DNA from: Rhizoctonia solani
Taxonomy: Eukaryota > Basidiomycota > Agaricomycetes > Cantharellales > Ceratobasidiaceae
Assembly (NCBI RefSeq): GCF_016906535.1
Contig: NC_057376.1
Span: 1,116,001-1,180,000 of the forward strand
Direction of reading: 5' to 3'
DNA: 64,000 nt
Shown in pieces: positions 35,902 to 46,211 of this stretch. Position numbers and translations under genes: made by a program. The stretch's first letter is position 1. Each line of letters starts with the position of its first letter. The notes below the pieces were generated by a model, which was not told the origin of the DNA, ran no database searches, and was given only the letters and a program-made list of their open reading frames with translations.

Positions 35902-37700
35902 TTAGTTCTCCAATCCCAGTATAAGATGTTCGTTTCCTTTACGTATTATCGCAAACTCTCCATTAACGAAATCGTCCATCTGCAGCACGCGCCGAGGATT
36001 AGATTCTTTCGATCCATTAAGCTGGAGGCCACCCTGCTTCGCGAGCGTATCCGCTTGGTCTTCATATGGTGTCAGCTACGAAAGGATCCGACCGACTCGG
36101 AACTCACTTTTAGACTTCACCAGTCCCCCTTCAACTAAAAGATTGACCATTGGGGTGGTAAGAAGCTTATTCGAAGGCAGAATCACCAAGCGGCGGTCTC
36201 CTTTCAAGGCATTCCTAAAGCTCGATAAAGAAGTGGAGTGAATATCCGACTCGTACAATACACGCGACGCAGCAGCAGCTTGATGGGCAAGGGATTCTGT
36301 TCAGAACAAACAAAATAGTGTTATTTTGGAATGAAATCAAAATGTTGTAACTAACCTCCATGAATCAGCGAAGTAGTTTCGTGAGCCAATATGCGCTGAG
36401 CGTATCGTTTTCCTGGATCTTCCTGTAGTATATTGAATAAAATAATTTGAAATCCTATACGCAAACTCTTACTTCATGCCTAGATATGATTGTCTCGATT
36501 TGATCGAGTGGGAGAAATGTGAAGATTCGAAGGAGGTTACCGACAGCCGCGTCTGACTGGCGAACGAAGTACTGTGGAGTCGAGACCGAATCGAAGGTTA
36601 GATGGTCCTAGGACGCAATACGACCGACCCACCTGATAGAAGTCAAGAACCGGGGTCATTTCTGAGTTTACCCACACCGCATTACCAGCACTCTTTCCAA
36701 ACTTTTCGCCAGATGGGGTTGTTAACAGTGGTACAGTGAACCCGTATGCAGGCTCCGATTGTTCCTCCTCTTTTCCTTCCTGGGTACCGTGTCTCCTTTT
36801 GATTAAATCTATTCCTGCGACGATGTTGCCCCATTGGTCTGCCCCTCCGACTTGTAGGCGGCATCCGTGGGTTGTGTACAGGTGGAGATAATCATGAGCT
36901 TGTAAAAGCTGATATGAGAATTCGGTAAACGATATTCCTTGAGATGATTCCAGGCGGGACTTAACGCTATTCCAAGTGCATTTATATCGGACGAGACATT
37001 AGGCTCAAGATTACCTACCTATCACGGGAAATCATGACGTTGACTTTTGCATGTTTTCCAATATCTCGTAAAAAATCTAGTAAAGTGAGGTTGCTAGTCC
37101 ACGCCAAATTGTCAAGAACCTTTGGAGGTGCGAGTCTTTCGAGATTGATTTCGAGATACTTGGCTGCTCGAGCTGCGCCAAGGCTAAACAAATGTTCGAG
37201 TTGGGCCGCTAGTTTATGTTTGTTTTCGTTTATGGTATGGACCGACATAAGTTTACGCTCTGCTGTTCTCCCGCCTGGGTCTCCTACAGCTCCGGTCGCT
37301 CCACCAACCTCCAGAACATGCTTTTGAGACCAGACATTTGGATGGAGAGACAATAACATACCAGAGGCAAAACTTGATGCCCACGAACATAGAAATGTAG
37401 TACACTCATAAATGTAACTAAATTTCCGACATGAATAGAAGGGGCAGTTGGATCAACACCGCAGTAGAGAGTAATGGGTTTTTGGAGAGACTTTGCAAGG
37501 TCGGGGCTATTGTGGTAGTGAAAAAATCAGATAGAAATCATAAGTATGCCAGTACAATGCAACCTTGTAATTTGTGATACAAGCCCACGAGACTCAAGTT
37601 CAGTTAGTAGCGAGTCGTTGCTGAAACATCGTGCTTGTCGCCAGCCCGAGTGGACAGACGTGAAACTGGGACGCAATCGGGTCTGGAAGCGCTGAAGCAT
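35902..37700 (-). CDS. Tyrosyl-tRNA synthetase, mitochondrial (bacterial type)
   Basis: This class I synthetase charges tRNA-Tyr. Bacterial-type sequence plus an N-terminal presequence points to mitochondria. ATG 37700 gives MLQRFQTRLRPSFTSVHSGW, then RQARCFSNDS: Arg/Ser-rich, no acidic residues, a good targeting signal. The catalytic domain has YCGVDPTAPSIHVGNLVTF, with HVGN in the HIGH position, VGGATGAVGDPGGRTAERK, and CRLQVGGADQWGNIVAGIDL. PSGEKFGKSAGNAVWVN holds KFGKS, the KMSKS equivalent. The anticodon and S4-like C-terminal part includes DFYQYFVRQSDAAVGNLLRI, TPMVNLLVEGGLVKSK and QGGLQLNGSKESNPRRVLQM, ending HLILGLEN with TAA at 35902-35904. About 445 residues with eight or so short introns, like fungal Msy1. 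Its start codon is 133 bp from that of the divergent TGT gene. Confidence 0.93.
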
Positions 37701-37833
37701 TTGGTTCAGATTGCAGATTGCACAAATGCGACGGTGTCTTGGGTCCCGTTGTCACAGTGTCACAAGTGGTTCTCAAATTGCCAGTCCCCCAGCAAGCAAT
37801 TTGGCACTCAGTTTATTGTCGTCGGCTTTAGCT
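37701..37833. promoter_or_regulatory. Shared 133-bp divergent promoter of TyrRS and TGT
   Basis: Two divergent start codons are only 133 bp apart, so both transcripts must start inside this short region or inside the neighbour's leader. The stretch contains two near copies of TGTCACA (about 37748-37770) but no clear TATA box. Confidence 0.55.
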
Positions 37834-39823
37834 ATGCAGTTCGACATAGTCGCTCAATGCTCGGTGACAAGGGCACGCGTATCTCGTATGAAACTTGCTC
37901 GTTAGTCTCTTTGTTGAATACGCCAATCATGCCTGGAATAACTCTGACTTTATCTACGACACTCCCAATTAGACGGAGTGACTGCTCTACCTACTTTCAT
38001 GCCAGGTATAAACTATATCGATCACTATTTATCCTTTCTCAGCATCTGGTATCAGTGGCAACTCAGGCTGCATTGAAGGGTCTTACGCAACAGCAAACAG
38101 AGGCTCTAGGAGTAACATTAATCTTGTAAGGGTCAATGCCAAATTTTAAGGAGCTATGTCGAACTAGTGGATTACCTAGGAATAACACTTACCACCTGAA
38201 TCTTCGACCTGGTACCAAAATACTTGATGCTGCTGGTGGAGCACATAAATTTCAGGGCTGGCGCAAGAATATGCTCACAGTAAGTTATAGATTGGGACGC
38301 ATCGTTCTAATGACCATGGGTGGCGTAGGATTCGGGAGGCTTCCAAATGGTCAGCTTGAGGTAGCTGGTGACTTTCGCCTACATAGACACTCATTCTCAT
38401 CAAAGTTAGTTCTTTTTCTAAAGTAACCGAGGAAGGTGTACTCTTCGAAAGTCCGTTCACCGGGGAACCGACAATGCTCACGGTACGTACCTGTTAATGT
38501 GTAGTTGACTGCGATGTCTAAATGCTTGAACTAGCCCGAGGAATCAATGGCAATCCAGGTATGTCCAAGCAGGTCACGAAACAAAACAATTAATTTCATA
38601 GCCTTCAAAGCATTCAATTGGCGCGGATATCATGATGCAACTTGATGATGTCGGTGAGTACGCGTGGCCTTGTGGCTATTATCATTTAAATAGCATCCCG
38701 TAGTTTCCAGCCTCACTACTGGTGCTCGAGTGGAAGAAGCTATGGTTAGCCAACTCATATCAATTTATTTAATATTAAATTTTGACAACCTGACGAAAAC
38801 TGTGTTCTCCAGTGGCGATCTGTTCGCTGGCTCGATCGTTGCATTGCTGTACATAACGCTAGTGGTCGCGCCGATTGCCAAAACCTTTTTGCGATTATTC
38901 AAGGTGGATTGGATCACGGCCTCCGAGACATTTGCCTGGACGAGATGATCAAAAGAAAGGATTCTATTCCAGGGTATGCGGTTGGGGGTCTTAGTGGAGG
39001 AGAGGCGAAAGGTATTTGGCTCAACTGACTAGCCATCACCGTCCAATGACAAGTTTTATCTAGACGTTTTCTGGAGAATGTAAGCTTTCGGAATTTGGCC
39101 TGTACCATGCCCATTCTCACGTCTACCCCAGTGTTGCACAATGCACCGCCAAACTTCCTCTGGATAGTACGTTTATACACATTTTATTCGCTTAATAATA
39201 GCTAAGTGCTACCAACCAGGGCCACGATATTGCATGGGTATAGGATTTGCCGAAGGTAGGTATTATTGAATATAGCATGTTGGGGTTTGTATCAATAGGG
39301 AGTTTCAGATTTGATGGTGTGCGTCGCCCTTGGAGTTGACATGGCTGATTGTGTATTTCCCACACGAACCGCTCGTTTCGGAGTGGCCCTCACGTTCAAT
39401 GGCCCTATCAATCTGCGTATGTACCACTCATCCTGACTAGACCCATGCACTTTCTGTACCCGCCAATCCCTGCTGGTTTGATCTTCATTCATAACTACGC
39501 CTTTTATATGGCCCTAACATACCAGAATTCTTTTAGGCCTTGGCAAACATGCATCAAGCTTCGTACCGATTGATGATAACTGCCCATGTCCCACGTGTGC
39601 CTCCGGGACGACTCGTGCACAGTTGCATCACATTGTAACATACGAGACAGCTGGGGCACATTCTGTTACACTTCATAATGTTGCATTTCAAGCACAACTT
39701 ATGGGAAGGGCACGGGATGCGATACTCGAGAATAGATTCCCCGAATACTTGAAGAGGTTCTTCTACGATTACTTTGGGGGGCGAGGGTGGGTGGATCCCT
39801 CTGATGAAATTTCCAGTGCCTAA
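37834..39823 (+). CDS. QTRT1: Queuine tRNA-ribosyltransferase catalytic subunit (TGT / QTRT1)
   Basis: TGT swaps guanine 34 for queuine in GUN anticodons (Tyr, His, Asn, Asp). ATG 37834 gives [20 protein letters not shown] and, after an intron, [39 protein letters not shown] precedes [10 protein letters not shown] (first catalytic Asp) and [45 protein letters not shown] and [15 protein letters not shown] follow. [12 protein letters not shown] leads to [20 protein letters not shown], which holds the nucleophilic Asp. The zinc site is complete: CPCPTC plus the histidine of [13 protein letters not shown]. The end is [20 protein letters not shown] with TAA at 39821-39823. About 400 residues, spread over roughly fourteen exons, unusually finely split for the window. 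Eukaryotic TGT works as a heterodimer with QTRT2, which is not in this window. Confidence 0.93.
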
Positions 39824-40018
39824 CCACCTTGGATAGATCCTACCCACGCTGGTGCGTAGATGCGTTGCGAAGCGTTGGTGTTGACTTGCTTGATGGGATT
39901 GGGAAAGACATGGCAGTCATTGATGGCAATGGTGCCAAATGGGAGTACTCGGACGTCAAAGTATAAATGTCTAATTATTAGGGTACAAAAATGATATGAA
40001 GGCTTAAAGTCCAAAAAT

Positions 40019-43000
40019 TTACCGTCGCCCTTTCCCTTTCTTGCTAGGTCTCGCATTCTTTGCCTTCTTCTTAGCCATTGCCTCCCGGGATTTACGAATC
40101 TGGTCGGCACTTTTAAGTTCATTCTTGACACGACCCATGCTCTTCCCTCCATAACGCTTGCCCACAGCATTCTTGGGGTTCTTTGTTCCTTTCCCGTGCT
40201 TGCTACCTTTTCCACCGCGGCTCCCGCCCACATCTCCATCGTCTTCAAATGCTTTCTCTTTCTCCCCGCGTTTCTTCATCTGTCTCAGCTTTCGTTCGTA
40301 CCCCAGTGAAAGAGGATCTAGTGGCTTAGCATCTGTCTTTCCCTGGTGTACGAACTTTTTACCAGCCAATCTTCCGCCCTTCGTGCCACCTGTAAATCTT
40401 CTTTCGCTCTCTGACTCGCCAATCTTGGGCAACGAAGTCTTTGTCTTAGCTTTCCATTCCTCGAACCGGCCGCTGCGGTATGTTGCGGGGAGTCTTGCAC
40501 CCGACTCGGTCTTGACGATCTTGACGTTGTCCGCACCCTCTCCTGAGCCTTTAACAAACTTCTTCTTTTTGGCGTCCCAGTTGAGTTGCTTGTCGTGACG
40601 CTGCCGACCTGTGAGTGCTTCGTCAGTTGTCAAGTCGAAAGTTGCATTGCGAGCTTGTTCAGCAAACGTGGCGCCATCCCGGAGAGAGTACCTAAGAAGA
40701 GTTGAGGGCTGGAACAGGCCGAGAAATGCAAAGAGCTTACCCCTTCTCTGTATATGCATCTTTCTGGTAATGAGACATAAAATATTCCTCATCCTTATGG
40801 TTTCTCTTTCGCTTTTTCAACCCTCCAAATGCAGACTGTATTGGTATCAGCATTGGCTCATCGCACTAGACATGTGACTGACCTCGATGTCATCTTCGTT
40901 TGCCATCTCCAACTCCACTCCGCCAATTTCGTTACCCTCATCAGGTACCTCATCCGAATCCTCGTCGGCAGCGGTACTTGTCGCACCAACCCTCAGCTGC
41001 GCCTTTGCCAGAGCCTTCCTCCTGTCCTTCATTAAACCCGCTCCAGCCGCTTGCTTCCCCCGAGTTCCGATCTCAAACACTGTTTCCGCAGGTCGGAATC
41101 CATTTACGACTTTTAACATGGCCAACCGTGCAGCCTCTACCGCGGTCTCGCTGTTCCCTTCCTTGTCGACCGAGTCGTCCTGGTTGGATTTATCGTTTCC
41201 TACCAACTCGAAAACAGGATGGATTCCCGCGCCTTCGCTTTCTCCCCCTGCTAGACTCCAAGTGCCGGTCGTATCTTTGACCATGGTTTTGGCCCGAGCA
41301 TAGCTTGCCGTACTGGCCTTGCCTTGTGTACGCATATAGAGCCCGTGCCCACGCTTCATGACCTCACGCAACGAAGGTAAGGAAGCATCCAGCTGATCCA
41401 AGGATCGAATGGACTCTATTGCTTCGTCTATGTAACTTCGTAAGAATGTGCCCAGTACGAGATTTGTTGTATATGCGCTTTCGTTCCGTGCTTCTCCTTT
41501 GAGACGGGATACCAGAGGTCTTCCGAGGAAAAGTTGGAGGTCCAAAAGATAGGGGAGCTCTGAATGCGATATAAAACTCCATGCCCAACCCTTTTGTCCA
41601 GCTCTTGCAGTTCGACCTACTCGATGAACGAAAACTCTTGCGCCCATGGGGAAGTCGTAATTGACCACGTTCTCTAGAACCGGGATATCAATACCACGAG
41701 CAGCAACGTCCGTGACCACCAGTATTCGAGCCCGGCCCCTTCGGAACCGGTTCATGTGATGTGTTCGAGCGGCTTGATCCAACGAACCATAGATGTGGGC
41801 GACGCTGTATCCTGCGGCAGTCAGAAGGCTGGAAATATGCTCGACGTGGTGTTTGGTAGCGGTAAATATGAGAGTTTGATGCGGCTCTGCTGGAATGTCC
41901 GGACGGATTTTGTTTTTTGTTTTGTTCTTTTTGTCTCCGGACTCTTCTGGCTGTGGATCATCAACTGGTTCTCCAAGGGGTACTTTGATGACGTCTCGGA
42001 GGAGAGAAAGCAAAGCCGCCTCTTTTTCTTCTTGCTTAATTGAGAAGAATGCCATTCTCAAGTCCGAGCTAATCTTGCTCTCCGAGTCAAGTCGAACTAG
42101 CTTTGGGTCCTGAAGGCCTGCTTTGGCAAATTCGACCAAGTTCTTGGGAAGGGTAGCGGAGAACAAAACAGTTTGTCTGGATGGAGGAAGTCGATGCAGT
42201 ATTTCTTGAAGTGCGGTTGCGAAACCAAGTTCGAATAGGCGATCGGCTTCGTCGAAGACTACATACTGCACTGAACGCAGATCGAGGTTCATTTCGACTG
42301 CTAAGTGAAGTAAACGACCGGGGGTAGCAATGATCCTAGATCGAACGCCGTTTGCTTAGCATAGCAGTGCACTGGGGGAAATAGCTGAACTTACACATCT
42401 GGATTGCTGCTTATCATCTCGAATTGTTCATCCATTCCTTCCCCTCCAACTACTAATCCCCATCTAAGGTTTTGACCAGATCCCTTTCCTGTGCTAGTTT
42501 CGGCAATAGACTCATCTGCGTCCCGGTCTCCAGCGTGGGCACCTCCGTCAGAGTGCCACCCTCGAACAAGATCTTTGCCGACCTTGAGTACCTGAAGTGC
42601 AAGCTCACGAGCCGGGACCAATATCAGGGCACGAGCTCCAAAAGCAGTAGCATGCCGCCCTCCAAGACGCTGGACAAGAGGAACCATATATGCAAGGGTT
42701 TTGCCGGATCCCGTTCGTGCCATACCAACCAGATCTCGGGGAGGTGTAGACAGGAGAATTGGTATTGATTGGCGCTGAATTGGGGTAGGTGTTTTGAACC
42801 CTCGAAGGAGAAGAGAACGTAAAAGTGAAGGATTGAGGCCTGTAGCATAGATCAGCGCTTGTCGTGCCTGTTATAGCATGAAGACACACCCATGCTCTGG
42901 AAACTGCCGCCTCCAACAGCGCCCTTTGCTAGCTTTCCCTTAGAGCTCACAGCCTTGATTACTTCGGTTCCGCCCTTCTTGTTGCGCTTTTCAATCGCCC

Positions 43001-43184
43001 GCTGAATGAATTGTGCATCATCATCTTCTTCAATGTCGCTTTCCTCCACTTGTTTATGCTTCCCTTTGCCTGTCCCAGATTTCGTCAATGCATCAAATAT
43101 ATCGACTTGGTCATCCGAAGATTCTGATCCAGAGAGCTCGATATCAGAGGTCTCAGACCCAGACTCTGCGTGTCGCTTTGCCAT
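40019..43184 (-). CDS. DBP10: ATP-dependent RNA helicase Dbp10 (DDX54)
   Basis: Dbp10 is a nucleolar DEAD-box helicase needed for 60S subunit assembly. ATG 43184 encodes an acidic start (MAKRHAESGSETSDIELSGS, KQVEESDIEEDDDAQFIQRA) and KGAVGGGSFQSMG, the Dbp10 lead-in to the Q motif. The helicase core runs RGFKTPTPIQRQSIPILLS, GMARTGSGKTLAYMVPLVQ (motif I), ALILVPARELALQ (Ia), VVFDEADRLFELGF (II, DEAD), TVLFSATLPKNL (III, SAT), ATDVAARGIDIP-type motif V as VVTDVAARGIDIPVLENVVN, and VFVHRVGRTARAGQKGWAWS (VI). The DBP10CT domain lies beyond (FVHQGKTDAKPLDPLSLGYE), and the tail is Lys/Arg rich, ending KNARPSKKGKGRR at 40019. About 960 residues, as in other fungi. Only a few introns are present, with a very large central exon. 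It is convergent with the TGT gene. Confidence 0.95.
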
Positions 43185-43524
43185 GGTGGAGATCCTAGAA
43201 AACAAAATTTGGCACAGGAGGCACGTGATCTAGATTAGTCCGGAATTGCCAAATCACCGGCTTTGGCAAGTATTTCGTTACCAAGCCAAGAGAAGAGAAG
43301 AATCTGGGTTATGGATTGGGCCATTATCAGTGCTTGGACCACGGATGTATTTCTGGAGATATTACATACAATGCCCCCGTAACATATATGGCGCATCACA
43401 TACCCTAAGTTGCCACGTGAGGATGATACCGGTGATGGCCGGTTTATAGAGGAATAGGATTAGGGTTTGATACGACTACGACCTCCAATACGGTACACAG
43501 CTCAACCCATTCGCCTCGACAAGG
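43185..43524. other. Divergent intergenic region (DBP10 / hydrolase)
   Basis: These 340 bp between two divergent start codons should hold both promoters. A TATAGA-like stretch near 43444, about 80 bp upstream of the hydrolase ATG, is a weak core promoter candidate. Confidence 0.4.
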
Positions 43525-44930
43525 ATGTCGTTTAATTTACCTTCTTTCGTGCCGAACCAGGTTTCCGCGACTTTGCGTTCGTTGACTGACCGAGGTTTCC
43601 AATCCCCTCTCAACGTCGCCCTTGCGACTGCCATTCCCCTAATCGCATTATATTCCACACTACCTGCGCTCTCTTCTGCGGCTCCCTCCAAGCCAAAGGT
43701 TTACCCTTCACTCGGTAACATAGCATTTGCAGAAAACTCCCGCCTTGGAGAACTCAAGAAGCACGCCAACAAGCTCTACCCAGCTGACATCTATGGACCA
43801 GGCGATACTGTAGAACTGACCAAAGGTGAAGTCAAGTATTGGATCTACGGACCAGAGGAAGGAAAGAAGGTATAGTGTATTTGCCCCGCGCTTGTTTATT
43901 TACTTATCGTATTATACATAGGTCGTCCTAATCCATGGGCTTTCTATTCCCTCGATTATCTGGAAGGAAGTTGCCACTCGACTATCTCGGACGGGTTTCC
44001 GTGTTCTTCTCTTTGATCTTTATGGTCGTGGATACTCCGAGGCACCTGACGCTCGGACAACACGATACGATGTGGACTTGTACATAACGCAACTAGCATT
44101 ATTGATGCAATACGTTGGCTGGAAAAAGGCTCGAATCGTTGGCCTTTCGATGGTACGCGCGCCATAACATTCGCTACCTCTAGTAACTTACTGATCGGAA
44201 TCGACTAGGGTGGTGGAATCGCAGCTGCCTTTGCTGCAAAATTCCCTTGGTTAGTCGATTCTAATGTTGGACTAATTGCGAGTGTCGGAGTCATGGAGGT
44301 ATAGCACCTCTTCCCACTTCCAGTTATGACTTTGGGTTTGACAAAGCCGGATACAGGGCCCGATTGGTGGGACCATTGCTCGTGTGTTTGGATCAGCAGC
44401 CTTCCAGCGCTTCCGTCATAGCGCACTGGGTCAGGTATTGTGCCACTTTGTTTGCAGTCTCGATATAACGCTAACACCTTCTGTTTCTCAGGCTTTGTTT
44501 ACGCCAGTGCCGCCCCCAGAAATTCCCAAAGACTTATCCAAGGGTGACCAATTAGTTCGGATAGAACAAAGACTGTTCGGTTTGCAGAGTGCCATCCTCC
44601 CGGGATACACCGCTGCTGTCGCTGCCTCGGTATTCATGGGACCACTCAGGGGACTAGAAAATGAATTTACGAAACTCGGCGAACTAGAGGGCGTCAGAGT
44701 CCAAATAATCTGGGCAAGTGGTTTAATTATCTCACTATGTCTGGGACGCACACCGCTGACTCACCTCGCAGGGGACCAAGGATGCAATCGTCTCCTACAA
44801 GTATGCCGATATAATCAAGAAACTGATTCCTCACGCTGAATTGGTCACCATCGAAGGCGCTGGTCATGATTTGTGCGCGACTCATTATGAAACGGTATCG
44901 GACAACCTGATCGGATTTTTGCGTACTTAA
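43525..44930 (+). CDS. Alpha/beta hydrolase fold protein
   Basis: ATG 43525 gives MSFNLPSFVPNQVSATLRSL. A hydrophobic segment (NVALATAIPLIALYSTLPAL) near residue 30 may be a membrane anchor. The hydrolase core then reads VKYWIYGPEEGKKVVLIHGL (oxyanion HG), FRVLLFDLYGRGYSEAPDAR, LYITQLALLMQYVGWKKARI and VGLSM joined by an intron to GGGIAAAFAAKFPWLV. That is the nucleophile elbow GLSMGG with catalytic Ser. The acid is in WG-TKDAIVSYKYADIIKKLI and the His in TIEGAGHDLCATHYE. The end is LIGFLRT with TAA at 44928-44930. All three triad positions are present, so it should be active as an esterase, lipase or epoxide-hydrolase-like enzyme; substrate is unknown. About 370 residues with five short introns. 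A decayed copy lies 4 kb downstream. Confidence 0.9.
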
Positions 44931-45402
44931 GTGTGATTGTTGTTCAATGGACTAGGGAGGACAACCGGTAATTTGTTATATTGTTCATGATAAACACATT
45001 AAAGGATACGGTCATGTATTGTATGTAATTGCATGGAGCAAACGTATTTTTGAAAAGCAAATGTTAACCTGGAGATTTACCCAAATGGCACCTGGATATC
45101 TTCTACTAACATACAAGGTGATGAGCTCACTATTGGTACAAGTTACGTAGTTCATTCATTCATTCAAAGAAATAGTTAACCAGATATAATCAATAGCACG
45201 GCCCTATGAAAATCTATAAGCACTGTATATCCAAATGCCTTGTTCGGCTTCTATACATCCGTAAACGCATCCTCTGCTTCTTTGGCCAGAAGCAGGTAGC
45301 ACAGTCCACTCAGTTGTTCTCATTTCGGGCTACCAGAGAATTAGTGTCACGCGATTCCCAATACCGTCATTGGGGTACATGACGCTATCCCTTGGCCGGG
45401 AA

Positions 45403-45476
45403 TTGGGGTTACAAAAGTGATCGGAAAAATCACGTGATCCGCAGAGCGTTTTTTCCGACTACTTTTTGTAACCCCA
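45403..45476. repeat. 74-bp hairpin with 14-bp inverted ends
   Basis: The sequence begins TTGGGGTTACAAAA and ends with its exact complement TTTTGTAACCCCAA. Pairing continues with few mismatches (GATCGGAAAAA against TTTTTTCCGACTAC). The centre holds the palindrome ATCACGTGAT. It can fold into one near-full-length hairpin, as expected of a tiny MITE or its solo remnant. No clear target duplication was found. Confidence 0.7.
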
Positions 45477-45517
45477 AGTACTTTGAAATAAAACAACATT
45501 TGGATAGAGTACGCCCA

Positions 45518-45748
45518 CTACCATCGGGAGATTAATAAGGTGCGTGGGTGATTTGGAATGCCATCGGGCGATTCAATTGCCAAGAGAATGATGTAGTACG
45601 TCACCAAAATCACGGTGAACCCCACAAGCGCGGCTTTTCTGGACGTAATGTGTGTTGTATGCGGAGTGCTGGCAAAATCCGACCAAAATTTCCATAAATT
45701 AGCATCCCGAGTTCGTCTCTGTGCACCATCGAGTTGCAGATTCTGCAT
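45518..45748 (-). CDS. Small hypothetical single-pass membrane protein
   Basis: A 76-residue frame with an ATG start contains a polar N-terminus (MQNLQLDGAQRRTRDANLWK), a stretch of about 20 hydrophobic residues (ALVGFTVILVTYYIILLAIE) and a short tail ending TLLISRW. Fungal mitochondria have many small one-helix subunits of this shape, but I do not recognise a family and found no splice partners. It may be chance; it overlaps no better candidate. Confidence 0.3.
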   Translation of the reverse strand: MQNLQLDGAQRRTRDANLWKFWSDFASTPHTTHITSRKAALVGFTVILVTYYIILLAIESPDGIPNHPRTLLISRW

Positions 45749-46211
45749 TTCCGGGTGCGGTTTCTTGGCAAAATCTGGATGTCATGCGAATTTTCTGTGC
45801 TCAGGGCCCACTGAATAAGCGGAAAAGATTATTCTGATGATCAAGAGTCACCAGAATGAGATAAGATGCGCGGATTAATCTTGAACTCGGGATACTATAG
45901 ACAATGGGCTAGGATATATTTGTCTAAGCCCACTGGAAGCATTTGTCTGCCCTTGCTTCACGCGATACACAATATTCAATACGTCAAACTTAACATACCG
46001 CCCGTCACTCGCGGTAGGCTACAGACTTAGGTGTCATCATATTCTTTTAGTGGTATCTTTCTATCATTATATCTAATCAATCTACCCAAGCCCATGAAGG
46101 CGACACGCGACACAGAAGTAGGAGGCCGACCCGAGCTCTATGTTGAAATAAACTGTGGTCGTAGAGTATTAAAGGGAGGCACTGGAACAGGATTGCAGCT
46201 CACACATAGCC

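Larger units (their letters stand above)
44931..46211. other. 1.3-kb intergenic stretch with hairpin element and a small open frame
   Basis: This lies between the hydrolase stop and the P450 start on the plus strand. It holds the 74-bp inverted-repeat element and one short minus-strand frame with a membrane segment, listed separately. No other frame could be linked to a family. Confidence 0.45.

Noticed and set aside
40158..41303. Plus-strand open frames of 130-146 residues
   Set aside because: They lie opposite the DBP10 C-terminal exon and mirror its Lys/Glu-rich codons.
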